Shown here in pieces: positions 1 through 8,303 of a DNA stretch of 12,291 nt. The translations under genes and the position numbers were made by a program. Each line of letters starts with the position of its first letter. Within the stretch, counting starts at the first letter, position 1. Origin of the DNA: Physocladia obscura (Eukaryota; Chytridiomycota; Chytridiomycetes; Chytridiales; Chytriomycetaceae); contig JADGJH010001047.1 of the NCBI GenBank assembly GCA_027596945.1, forward strand, positions 1-12,291. Direction: 5' to 3'. The notes below the pieces were generated by a model. It had not been told where the DNA came from, ran no database searches, and saw nothing but the letters and a program-made list of their open reading frames with translations.

Positions 1-219
1 AAACCAAAGAGCTTTATTCTGAGGAGGATAATGACAAAGAAAATGGTAAGCTCTTGTTTTGTGCAATTATTTTCTCTCTAGTCACAGTCAAGGCTAGATC
101 ATGTGTTCATAACAGTGGCGCTTCATGTTCCTGCAACAAAAACAACATACACAGAAGAGGATTGCACACAAGTTCAAATATCAATTGAGTCATTACAATC
201 ATTCAAACATCAAATAAGC
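1..219 (+). pseudogene. Unidentified coding-like exon fragments, 5' end outside window
   Basis: I do not recognise this gene. The first 45 bases read in one frame as an acidic segment (LYSEEDNDKEN) and run into a good 5' splice site (GTAAG at 46). A T-rich stretch ends in a 3' splice site (CTCTCTAG, ending at 81). From 82 one frame is open to a TGA at 220-222 and includes LDHVFITVALHVPATK and YTEEDCTQVQISIESLQ, whose composition looks like real protein. The phases do not settle the join: the acidic frame of the first block leads into a different frame from the one that looks coding in the second block. It may be the left part of the same decayed gene as the blocks at 300-1023. Almost no CpG remains, as in the neighbouring transposons, so a repeat-borne gene is as likely as a host gene. 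Confidence 0.35.
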
Positions 220-299
220 TGACATTTATTCTGAAAAAAAAGAAAAGTAAGTGCTGCTCCATCACATGTTACTTTTTAAAATTAAAAACACAAAATAAA

Positions 300-1023
300 A
301 TAGGCAGCAATAAAAATTCAGGAGATTCGACTAATGGCTTAGGAAATGCATCTTGCAAATCAGGATCAGTTCTGGAAAATAGTGCTGCAGCAACTTTTGG
401 AAAATTATTGGATGAGAGGTATAAAGGTAACTGCTTAATTAACAGTGATGGCTGTTTGCACAAAATTATCAATGGAATCACTGTACATTTGAAACTTTTG
501 TCAGAACAGAAGGCAGTATGGATTCAACAGTTGATAAGCCAACTGAAAAATTTTGCTTTACTCTAAAATTTTGAAGGTTGCAAAAATACCTTTTGTTGAC
601 ATTGATATTCCACCAAACTTGAGTTTGTTTGACACAGAGCATTATCTAGGACAGACAAATGCTTCAAATTTTTGATCATTGCAACTGTTAGCAACACCAT
701 CAACCCTTACCAGTCAATGCTTGTCAAATCAACCAAAGATCATTCAATTATACAAGTTTGATCAAACAACTGGCAAACCAACAATGTTAACAGGAAGACT
801 GGTCCTTGAAAAAGAAGATACTCTTGTTTCTGCACTTACAAAAGCAAGACTTCCAACAAAACTTCCAAACAAGTTTTTGACAGCCTGGGATTTTGAAGAT
901 CTTGAATACACAAAATCTCAAATTCTTTTTGAGTCAAAACTCTCTGAAGTTCTAACAAAGTCAGAAACTCAAATAGTCATAAAAATGCAAGAAGGGATTC
1001 CACTTGAAGATTTTGAGTACTGA
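300..1023 (+). pseudogene. Unidentified coding-like region with one frameshift and one stop
   Basis: Two plus-strand frames follow each other directly. The first, 300-563, contains SAAATFGKLLDERYKGNC and VHLKLLSEQKAVWIQQL. The second, 545-1023, begins KILKVAKIPFVDIDIPPN, has a single TGA at 673-675, then runs through LYKFDQTTGKPTMLTGRL, TAWDFEDLEYTKSQILF and VIKMQEGIPLEDFEY to a stop at 1021-1023. The switch at about 545-565 looks like a one-base frameshift in one ancestral reading frame. The last hundred residues alternate short hydrophobic strands with charged turns and look like a small folded domain; I could not name it. No start codon is convincing: the 679 start is a TTG. Possibilities are a decayed host gene, a captured gene fragment or an unfamiliar transposon protein. 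Confidence 0.45.
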
Positions 1024-1058
1024 TATAAAATTTTTCACCCATTTTTTTTTCTTTTGGA

Positions 1059-1329
1059 TTAGATAAATGCAAATTGGCCAATATGATATTGAAAAATTTG
1101 TTGATCATCTTCATTTTGTTCCACAGCTGCAACAGACATCTAAATAGTATAAATTTAACTTATTTTGAATAGATATTTAATGGCTCACCTGTTTGTGATT
1201 GAATCCAAGATAGTGCAAGTACTGCCAGACTGTTGGAATACTAATAGATTGACCAGATACAGTGTAGACTTCTTTGACAAGCTCTTCAAGATACCAATCA
1301 ACTTAAATCTTCATGAATGCTTGTATATG
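1059..1329 (-). pseudogene. IS630/Tc1-mariner-type transposase fragment (HTH part only)
   Basis: Reading right to left, a frame from about 1329 gives IQAFMKI, a TAA at 1303-1305, then DWYLEELVKEVYTVSGQ and ISIPTVWQYLHYLGFNHKQ. This is the second helix-turn-helix of IS630/Tc1-type fungal transposases, which typically read 'DW(Y/F)LDEL...(S/V)IPT(L/V)WR.L..LG(I/F)THK'. At 1188 the frame meets a 5' splice site (GTGAGC). A 49-bp intron (1140-1188) ends in TTTAG, and the frame resumes in phase as AAVEQNEDDQQIFQYHIGQF, matching the family's 'AAxERNEDDRQxF' segment. It stops at 1059-1061. The DDE catalytic domain that should follow is absent, so this is a dead fragment. Family assignment rests on remembered motif similarity. 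Confidence 0.62.
1140..1188 (-). other. Probable intron in the IS630-like transposase remnant
   Basis: On the minus strand the segment begins GTGAGC and ends CTATTTAG. Removing it joins two pieces of the same transposase family in frame (NHKQ followed by MSVAAVEQNEDD), whereas reading through hits a stop almost at once. At 49 bp it is the shortest intron proposed in the window. Confidence 0.5.
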
Positions 1330-2342
1330 CTATTTTATAACCAAGTTTGAGACTATCAAAATGCAAATGAAATAACAGACATACCACAAGAACATGAGCA
1401 TCCAAGAGCCACTTCCTGCCTCTCACTTGTGTAAATGGATTTCAAATTGTTTCAAATGACATAAAATACTTCCAGGTTTGTCAAACAAGCATAACACCAA
1501 GATAAAACTGATTTGCTGATTTAAAAGCTCCATCCTTCCAAAAGCACCCAGATAACCTGCCAAAGTAGTGCATCAGGGTACTGAATGTGCCCCATCTTCT
1601 GTATTTGCATAATTCATTAGTTTTGGGAGACCCAATGATAGACCCAATGATAGACCGACCATAATATGCCACAATAGTTCACTACATACATTTATGGGAA
1701 TTCCAATTTTTTTTTTTCTATCAATCTTTTTGAAATCAGCTGTAATTTATTTTGCTTCTCTTTGAGTTTTGGAGTTGAATTAAGAAATTGACAATGTTCT
1801 GAAAAATGGTGTGTTGTTTCTAAAATGAAAACAGTTCTAGCTAGCCAGTGGTGCATCAGCTTGACCAGTGTCTCTGCACCACTGTAGGATCTTCCACCAT
1901 GAGAGTGGCACTTAATGCTGCTGCACTGGACTCACAACAATCCCAAGGCTAAGTGTTTGTTAACCTTTTCTTTACACTCATTCCACCCTGTCTTCCATGA
2001 CACTTGGGACAGATTTAGCAATGCTGTGGAATGAGTTAGCAGATACAGCAGTGCACCATCCCTTGGGAAGTGTATCCCCCAGAAGTATGAGAGGTCAGTA
2101 TTGCAAGAAATGGAGTGGACCACCTGATAATTGGACCAGCAAATACAAGCTTGTGAACTGAAATTTAGGTGGACGTTGATTATAGTTGAGAGCCATTAAG
2201 AAAGAGCTGTTAGAGTGTTGCCATGAGTTTCACTATTTATAGTGCATTTACCACCACTTTGGTGTTTACTTTCTAAAAGTATTTATAAATTATTCATTTT
2301 CAATGGGATTATGTTAATGGTCTCTTTATTTTCATTAGCCAA
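1330..2342. other. Stretch without a supported gene
   Basis: No frame on either strand here gave a recognisable protein. Open frames at 1481-1672 and 1932-2123 (minus) are short, Cys/Trp-rich and lack motifs. On the plus strand, 1950-2140 has a faint RNase H-like signature (WNELADTAVHHPLG) that could be the end of another LINE, but it is too weak to call. The stretch also holds a 12-bp tandem duplication and a T9 tract near 1709. It has almost no CpG, so it is probably old repeat sequence. Confidence 0.5.
1629..1652. repeat. Tandem duplication of a 12-bp unit
   Basis: The unit gacccaatgata occurs twice with no gap (1629-1640 and 1641-1652), followed by a partial third copy beginning gacc. 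A perfect two-copy repeat of this kind usually reflects replication slippage. No function is implied. Confidence 0.85.
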
Positions 2343-2537
2343 TTGAACAAAATTGAAAATGGAATTTCTTCAATTTCAAATGAAAAATTCATTTATCTTG
2401 TAACCAACAACAAGACTTTGAATGAATTGAGTTGTAAACAAAAGGCTTTTTATGTTAATAAAGATGTTTATTATAACTTATGCAGACATTTCCTGCCATT
2501 GTCCCATTCATCTGAAAGCACAATCTATGTATTGTAA
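2343..2537 (+). other. Small open frame of unknown meaning
   Basis: An open frame of about 64 codons follows a T-rich stretch ending in a possible 3' splice site (TTTTCATTAG at 2339). It reads NGISSISNEKFIYLVTNN, then ELSCKQKAFYVNKDVYYNL, and stops at 2535-2537. About 35 bases after the stop is an AATAAA (within 2570-2580), so it could be the last exon of a plus-strand gene, with a poly(A) signal. The initiator would be TTG, so it is not a stand-alone gene. No family was recognised and it may be chance. Confidence 0.2.
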
Positions 2538-2776
2538 AGGGCACCAATTGACACTACATGTATTTTCTGATAAATAAAAGTAATGCATTGAAGAGAAAAT
2601 GAGAATTCATTATATTATATTATTGACACTTTGTGAGCAAAAATATGTTGAGAGGAAAACTTCGGCACACTAGGGTACACTGCAATGAATCTTGAGCCAT
2701 AATTTATTATTATATTGTATGCTTTTGTGGGTAAAAGCATGCCAGTGTGTGCCATTTTGTGCTGGAGTTATGTTTG
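2538..2776. other. AT-rich stretch, no gene seen
   Basis: Only short AT-rich sequence with a TATAT-type run near 2609-2622 and the hairpin at 2719-2740 described separately. It ends where the A-tail of the minus-strand LINE begins. Confidence 0.5.
2719..2740. repeat. Perfect 8-bp inverted repeat (hairpin)
   Basis: Arms atgctttt (2719-2726) and aaaagcat (2733-2740) are exact reverse complements around a 6-base loop. It lies about 40 bases outside the proposed LINE 3' end. No T-run follows on either strand that would make it a classical terminator. Confidence 0.7.
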
Positions 2777-2787
2777 TTTTTTTTCAG

Positions 2788-2803
2788 AGGGGGCATTCCC
2801 CCT
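2788..2803 (-). repeat. GC hairpin next to the LINE A-tail
   Basis: AGGGGG and CCCCCT are exact inverted repeats around a four-base CATT loop. On the LINE strand this stem-loop comes just before the A8 tract, as expected for a 3'-terminal stem-loop recognised by the element's reverse transcriptase in some LINE groups. The recognition role is inference. Confidence 0.55.
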
Positions 2804-2820
2804 GAGAACTGCTGCTCATC

Positions 2821-2826
2821 TTTATT
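2821..2826 (-). promoter_or_regulatory. Poly(A) signal AATAAA of the LINE
   Basis: The plus strand reads tttatt, so the minus strand reads AATAAA. It lies 37 bases before the A8 tract at 2777-2784, a fitting distance for cleavage and polyadenylation of the LINE RNA. A second AATAAA on the same strand (3105-3110) lies closer to the ORF stop and before the G-rich tract. Confidence 0.5.
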
Positions 2827-3027
2827 TAGATTATGAATGGTGTTACACAACAATAAGACATTACCAAATCCACCGCCTTTCAGCTTTGGTCTCTGACAGC
2901 ATGGCTATGCCATTTGCAACTCATTGGAAGCAATGCCCCCTATTTTCCATCCCCACCTCTTCCTCCCTCATAAACACCAATCCCCTTCTCACCTTCACCC
3001 CCACTCACACTCTCTACCTCCTTTCTA

Positions 3028-3053
3028 CCCTCTTTCCCAACTTCACCCCTCCC
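3028..3053 (-). other. Canonical G-quadruplex motif in LINE 3' UTR
   Basis: On the minus strand four G-runs (3-4 G each, complementary to C-runs at 3051-3053, 3046-3049, 3036-3038 and 3028-3030) are separated by loops of 1, 7 and 5 bases, satisfying the G3+N1-7 rule. It sits in a longer G-rich, almost pure purine tract (2936-3056) about 100 bases downstream of the ORF stop. Mammalian L1 elements also carry a G-rich, quadruplex-forming tract in their 3' UTR; whether the role is shared is inference. Confidence 0.6.
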
Positions 3054-3150
3054 ACCTGGCAGCATAAAAAACCCCTGTGACAAAAAAGCCACCAGCCCCT
3101 CCTCTTTATTACTCCACTCAGACTCACTCTACTCACTCAGCTCTGTCCTT

Positions 3151-5781
3151 CTATGCTCTGTGATTTTTTTTGTTGCCCACCAATTCTCTTTGACTGTTAC
3201 TTTTTCTTACTCTCATTGTCTTACTTTTTCTGTTTTGGCATAGTGCTTGCACTATTTCTAGTTCCTGTATGTGTAAAATGTCCATTTGTTTCTCTTCCTC
3301 CTCCACTCTTTGTAGAGCTTCTATTTGCATCTTTTGTAGTAGTTGTTCTTCTTGATTCAAATATTCCATTGTTATGTCCTATTCTTCTTGATAGAGTTTC
3401 TGTGTCTTTTCCAATTCCTGCATTTTTACTGTTTTTTGTCATTTTCAGTTATTTGCAGTGCAAAAATTTGGATTTTCTGCAATTGATATTCTTTTTCTTG
3501 ATCTGCTCCTTCCACAGTTTCTTGATGTAGTGTTCTTTTTTCTTCTTCTTGCCATAACTTTTAAGTTAACAGCTTATTTTGCTTTTCTTTTTCTTCTCTT
3601 TCTTGTAGCACCTCTGCTTGTTGACTTTTCTGTTCTTCTTTATGTGCTGTCTCTTCCATTGCCATATTTTTCTTTTCATGATGTGGTAATTGTTCTTTGT
3701 TTCCACTTTGGGTTCTGTTTGCATGTATTGATTGTAGTTCAGAAACATTTTTGAGTCTTATTTGTTCTTGTGGGTGTTTCCATGGTTTCTCTTCAGAAGT
3801 GGGTCCTATGCTTTGGTTGCTTTCAAAGTTGTATTCAAGTTCCTCTCTTTCTTCATTTGTTCTTTGCCTCTTCTTATTTTCTTTCTCTTCTCCTTCATCC
3901 TTGTCACTTTCATATTGCTTCATTGTTTTCCTGGGTATATTGGTTATACCTTGTGGCAGTTTTTTCCTTCCCATCTTGAAATCTACTCATATTTTGCAGC
4001 TTGTTTTCTTAGCCAGTAGTCTCCTTCATGAATATGTTCATCTATTTCTCCATCTTTATTTAGTTCTTCATTGATGTTGTTGTGTATTGGTTCATTATAC
4101 TTAGACATAGTTGTATTTGTGGTATGATTGTTTTGCCCTTCTTTGTACTCTATTTTTAGGACCATAAACTTTCATTGGGGTCTTGCCTATTTTCTTGTTT
4201 TGTGTAATTCCATTTTCTGCCTCCCATTCTACAATTTTTTCACATTGTGGCTTCCACAATCTTTCATTTACAGCCTTGTTCAGCCATTTCCAGGAGCTGA
4301 TTATTATGTTTTTGCTTCTATTTGTGTTGTGTACATTGCACTCTTTGACCATTGATTCCATAACTTTGGGAATGAAACCATTTCCTGCCATGTGTGCCCA
4401 TCTGAAATCAAGCATTTGTTGTCCATAGTCCTTAGGTCCAGGGGACCATTTATTCCACATTTCTCTGTCATTATCAAAACATGTGCCAAGCCAGCTTTCA
4501 TATCTTTGAGTGCTGCCACCATTGATTATTCCCCATCTTCTTTCTTCATTGGTTTTATATCTGCCATCAGTTTCAATTGGTTCTGATTCTCCTTTTTTTT
4601 TTCATTCTTTTTTCTTTTTTTCATTTTTTTTTTTTGGCAGCAGCTGTGTTTGTAAGTTTCCCTATGAGTTTTACAAACTCATGCATTCTTGTTATTCTTT
4701 CTCCACGGTCTGCTTTACATTACCACAAATGATCCTTTATTTCCTTTACTTCTTCTTCACAGCAGCAACAGTTACCATTGAAGTACAGAAATGGTTTGTT
4801 GCGTGCCATTGTTGCTTGTGTAGGTAGTCTTCCATACATTTTTTGTATAGTTTGTTTGAAGGAATGAGAGTGATTCCCTGATGTTTGCCATGACATGGAT
4901 TTTATGCCTTGTTGTAAAACTGTAAGTGTAAGCTCAAAGTCCATTTTGTCTTTGAGTTCTTTGATGTGTTTCAGGGCAGGCTGGTTTACATATTTTAGAT
5001 GCTTATGGATTCTTTTGACAGTGTTCAAGTTTTTCTGCAGTTGTCCTTCAATTGCATATCCTGATATATGTGGTCTGAATTTAATGTGTGTTTATGCTTT
5101 TAGTTTGATTTGGATTGGTGTTTCATTTTTATGTCCTTGATCAACTAATCTATCTGCTTTATTATTTCCCTCATCTCCAGAGTGCCCTTTAACTTTTATT
5201 AAAACTGCTGGGAGTCTTGGTCTTGTCTTTGCTATTTGTGCCTTAATTGCAGCACCATATGCATCTTCTCTTTTCCATATATCTCTTTGGTTCATTCCCC
5301 ATCTATGTTTTTTGAGTATGTAGTATTCATTGATTACTGTTTGATTGTCAATGTATATTTCTGCTTTTCCTCCAAGTATTAACTAACATTGTGCAGCCAG
5401 CCTTTCTGCTTTTGTTGAGGATGCCCATCTTTCTGTTTTAAATGAGATTTGTCCTCCTTTGTTTTTGACTTCTTTGATCTATACACCTCCAGCTAAGCTT
5501 GGGTTTTCCACTCTTTCTGTTTTACATGAGCCATCACTATATATTTTATCCACAGTTTGGCATTCTCCATCTTTTTCAGTTCCTATTGCCTTCAACACAT
5601 TTTGCTCTGCTGTGAAGAAGATTGATGCTTTTTTGACTCCCATGACTTGCATTTCTTGTATTGATTCTTCTGGTGGGGTGTTGGTAATGTGGGATGAAAC
5701 TAAAATTGCTTGCAAAATTGGAAGTAAAAAATCATGAGTTTTGTGAAATGATTCATGAAGAATTAAAATTGCAGAAAAATT
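3151..5781 (-). pseudogene. LINE ORF2 C-terminal part: RNase H, zinc knuckle, coiled-coil tail
   Basis: From 5781 one frame runs to 4720 and is interrupted only by stops at 5479-5481, 5383-5385 and 5092-5094. It contains the RNase H core with all four acidic residues: Asp in IYSDGSC, Glu in TKAERLA, Asp in IYIDNQTVI, and the last Asp in GHSGDEGNNKADRLV. Next come KMYGRLPTQATMAR and a Cys/His knuckle (NCCCCEEEVKEIKDHLW, then a stop and CK), typical of LINE C-termini. After an A-rich frameshift zone (about 4580-4640) other frames carry NKWSPGPKDYGQQMLDFRW and ERLWKPQCEKIVEWE, then an extended Glu/Lys/Gln-rich region with heptad-like stretches such as LLQKMQIEALQRVEEEEKQ, ending at a TAG at 3151-3153. 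RNase H would remove RNA during retrotransposition. The many breaks rule out a working protein. Confidence 0.72.
5092..5544 (-). other. RNase H domain within the LINE remnant
   Basis: The type I RNase H fold is recognisable in order: KIYSDGSC (first Asp at 5533-5535), ASSTKAERLAAQ (Glu), EIYIDNQTVINEY (Asp), and KVKGHSGDEGNNKADRLVDQG (loop His and final Asp). Two in-frame stops break it, at 5479-5481 and 5383-5385; a third, at 5092-5094, marks its edge. The catalytic acidic residues themselves survived, so the decay is recent enough for easy recognition. Confidence 0.8.
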
Positions 5782-5827
5782 TTAGTGTGGAAAATTCAAT
5801 TTCAAAACTTGCAAGTCATTTCACACT
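5741..5827. repeat. Imperfect inverted repeat at the LINE 5' edge
   Basis: The core arms TGTGAAATGA (5742-5751) and TCATTTCACA (5816-5825) are exact reverse complements, and similarity continues outward to about 19 bases per arm with a few mismatches. The spacing between arms is about 50-65 bases. It straddles the proposed 5' end of the LINE. It could be a small MITE-like remnant or chance in AT-rich DNA. Confidence 0.4.
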
Positions 5828-6455
5828 GAATTTTTTGACAGAATTATGAAAAATTAGGAACATTATTGAATTTTGGATATTGTTTTTTAATTACTGGAAT
5901 TTGAAAGATGATTTCATGTGGAAATAAACAATAAGACACAGTTGTTGATGAAATTTTTATTTATAAGATTTTAAAGGCTATTCTTGTAGTTATTAGTTCC
6001 ATTTTAAATTTTCCATTCTTAATGTTTGTGTAATAAACATGCTCAGTTTCTGAAAATAAGGTGCAATGATATTACACCAAATAATTACAGTGTTTTATTG
6101 CCTTACTATACAAACCATGGTGAACTGAACTATATTTACTCTTGTATGCTTTTTGTTGTTCCTGTTTTTTTGTTTTTGGTCTTTGAAATTTTTCAAAATC
6201 AATGCAAATGGAACAAAGAAAAAAAAGCAAGTGTGAGCCAAGCAGCACTTTAATTGGCCCAATTATGACAGTTTTTCACTTTTTTACTTAAAACTGACCA
6301 AATGACAGTAAAAATAAGAATTATTTGGTATCCCCAACCAGTTTATTATCATTGATAATCAAACTGGACAATTGAACTAATTGGAGTTTTAGATATTATT
6401 ATTTTGTCTTGTAGAATGTGTAAATATATAAATTATTTCACTAGCTAAACATTGA
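5828..6455. other. AT-rich spacer, no gene seen
   Basis: No frame on either strand shows a recognisable protein; the longest open frame (6026-6253, plus) lacks motifs and has a random look. CpG is essentially absent. The only structure noted is the near-perfect palindrome at 6338-6367. Confidence 0.55.
6338..6367. repeat. Near-perfect 15-bp palindrome (hairpin/cruciform)
   Basis: The left arm ccagtttattatca (6338-6351) matches the reverse complement of the right arm tgataatcaaactgg (6353-6367) except for one missing base, with a one-base centre. It lies about 100 bases upstream of the pogo-like remnant. It could be a cruciform, the fused ends of a deleted palindromic element, or the end of a MITE. 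Confidence 0.65.
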
Positions 6456-7303
6456 ACTCAATTTTTAAGGGAAAATGAGTCTGCCTTCAAATTTGACCCA
6501 AAAACTTTGAAACCAACCAACAAAAAAAAAAGACTTTATTTGAATTATTGTGATTTCAAACAGCCTATTCAAGCTTCAATTTGCAAGATTATGAAGCACC
6601 CAAAAACTCCCAGTCCACAAAAACAACCCAATCCATCACAAAGAAACCATGTTTTTCAAGAGATAAACAGCCTAATCAACCAGGGATTTTCAGTCAACAA
6701 TGCTGCAGAACAGGTGGCACAATCTGAAGGCAAGATGAAGGAGATTTTCAGATTTGCCCATAAACAAGAAGGGAAAGCAGGCAGTTGCTCACATGGTTCA
6801 AGGTGCTTCACAGACACAGAGGAACAGGCTTTGGTTGACTTTTTGGAAGCCAGATTACTAAACCATCAACTGATAGCACATGCAGACTTCATTGATTTAG
6901 TAACAGCATGGAATAGAGAAGGAGAGCCTGCTTCAGAATAGGCAAGTTTATTGTCAATGTTGAGGAAATGTGGTTGAAACTTTAAAACAACAACTCACAA
7001 TCAAAAGTACTTGTCAGCACTGCAATACACTGCCCCAGTAAGCACACAGGATCCAGAAGTAACCATGCAAGCTTTATTACATTTGTAACTGTGATTGGAG
7101 AGTGTATTGTTGATGTGATTGTCCTTCCAACAGAATTTGGAAATCTGCAATTGCAAGAGGATCAGTTGACTCTTTGCAACCAGGGCTCAACTCCAGTAAT
7201 TTTTACCTTCAATGAGACCAGATATTTGACTGAAGAGCAGTGGATTCCAGTTTTGAGGGCCTTTTTAGATTTTTGGAAAATATATGGGATTAATTGTTAA
7301 TCC
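6456..7303 (+). pseudogene. CENP-B/pogo-type HTH transposase remnant
   Basis: A frame open from 6456 to a TAG at 6939-6941 holds a sensible ATG at 6591 (MKHPKTPSPQKQPNPSQ). From there come two DNA-binding segments: a homeodomain-like helix-turn-helix (FQEINSLINQGFSVNNAAEQ) and a CENP-B-type one (FTDTEEQALVDFLEARLLN, then HADFIDLVTAWNREG). Past the stop the same frame still reads as protein (SLLSMLRKCG, ALQYTAPVSTQDPEVTMQ) with further stops, and 7091-7300 continues in another frame (TPVIFTFNETRYLTEEQW, then VLRAFLDFWKIYGI). Pogo/Fot1-type transposases carry this N-terminal arrangement before a DDE domain. I could not find a DDE triad, so the catalytic part is lost, diverged or not of this family. 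CpG is absent across it. Confidence 0.45.
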
Positions 7304-7329
7304 ATCAAGGGTCCCTGCAAATCCTGAAT

Positions 7330-7700
7330 CAATTGTGAGGACTGATGTTGTGTATGACTTATAAAGCACAACAAATCACAATTGAAAAAAAGAATGCCAC
7401 AAAAAAAAGCTATAGTGGAAAGAAAAGAGGCTTGGAAAACAGCAAGGAAGTTGAAGGAAAATGCAAAATTGGTTGAAAAAGATCAAAATCAGTACAATGG
7501 GGTTCTGAACATAACACAATGCATAGCCAGTTGAAGGAAAAGAACAGCTTGGTTCACCTGCAGCATTTGCAACATGTTCAAGCTCTCCACTGTATGTAGA
7601 AAACAGGATATAACTGTTGAGTTGGAGACAAATGACAGTGAATGAGATGTTTTGATGTTAAAATTCAAGTTATTGTTATGAAAACTTTTTTTTAGGAATT
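7330..7700 (+). pseudogene. Lys/Glu-rich coding-like tail, probably of the same remnant
   Basis: One plus-strand frame reads KSQLKKRMPQKKAIVERKE, AWKTARKLKENAKLVEKDQN, then after a stop AWFTCSICNMFKLSTVC. A basic, helical stretch followed by a Cys-x2-Cys segment resembles the C-terminal tail of many fungal DDE transposases, and it follows directly on the pogo-like remnant. No catalytic motif is present and the frame differs from the block before it. Assignment is by position and composition only. Confidence 0.3.
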
Positions 7701-8303
7701 TCACACAATAAGAATCATTCAGTTAAATTTTCATTGACTAATGTTGCTTTTTCAATTTTATTTTGATTTTGAGTATTTTTTTTTGATGGTTAGTGTCAAA
7801 GTTTTTTGGTCTGATTCAAAAGCAGACTAAATGTACAGCTGCTTGGCTATAATCAGTACAAATCATATGATAAGCAATGCAAGTGTGGAAAAAGGACATG
7901 ATATCACATCAAATGCTACTTGCACATCTCAGCAATTCCAGATTATTCTATTTATCTTCACAGTCAACCTATATTTTTGGAAAAACAAGCAGTTTGTAAT
8001 AAGTATGTGCAGTTGTGGTTAAAAATTTTTAAAGGCATTTTGATTAGTCAAAATGAAAATAAATAAAAGAGCAAGCAAGTAAGAGAAACAGAGATATCAC
8101 AATGAAATTAAAATATGAGTTGCAAGTATAATAGCAACAAATTATAGAATTTTGCAGTGGCATCACCCTTTTTTCAGATAGTTTTTCCAATAAATAAGAT
8201 AACCTAACAGATATTTTTTCAATTTTACTGGTGCTGTTGAGTTTTTTTTTTTTGCTTTCACAATTTTTAACACCTCAACAAAAAACAGAAAAAAGTCCCC
8301 TTT
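7701..8303. other. AT-rich spacer including the PP5 3' flank
   Basis: No gene seen. The sequence is AT-rich with T-runs at 7686-7693 and around 8241-8253. On the minus strand the first 150 bases after the PP5 stop serve as its 3' UTR; I saw no exact AATAAA there, so polyadenylation must use a variant signal, as many fungal genes do. CpG disappears abruptly as one leaves the PP5 coding sequence at about 8300. Confidence 0.55.

Larger units (their letters stand above)
2777..5781 (-). mobile_element. 5'-truncated, decayed LINE (non-LTR retrotransposon) with RNase H
   Basis: A minus-strand non-LTR retrotransposon remnant about 3 kb long. Reading from high to low coordinates it holds a short linker, an RNase H domain (5544-5092), a linker and Cys/His knuckle (about 5090-4700), a long charged tail (4690-3151) and a 3' UTR (3150-2777). 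The 3' UTR has a G-rich purine tract, an AATAAA at 2821-2826, a hairpin at 2788-2803 and an A8 tract (T8 on plus) at 2777-2784. No endonuclease or reverse transcriptase motif is visible upstream, so the copy is 5'-truncated, as expected from incomplete target-primed reverse transcription. Several stops and frame changes show it is dead. Target-site duplications were not found; the 5' edge is uncertain by tens of bases. Confidence 0.75.

Noticed and set aside
1950..2140. Possible RNase H end (WNELADTAVHHPLG) on the plus strand
   Set aside because: Only a short match, with stops and frame changes around it and no catalytic Asp/Glu motifs upstream; too weak to list as a gene.
2715..3080. Plus-strand open frame of about 120 codons with a possible TATA-like word near 3064
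   Set aside because: It overlaps the LINE 3' UTR, has Pro/Thr/Ser-rich low-complexity content from the C-rich tract, and no family features.
3153..5140. Many plus-strand open frames rich in Phe, Leu and Ser, looking like membrane proteins
   Set aside because: They are antisense to the purine-rich coding strand of the LINE; reversed Glu/Lys codons read as Phe/Leu/Ser. The minus strand carries the RNase H motifs.
7831..8022. Plus-strand open frame of 63 codons
   Set aside because: AT-rich, no motifs, no splice or regulatory context; probably chance.
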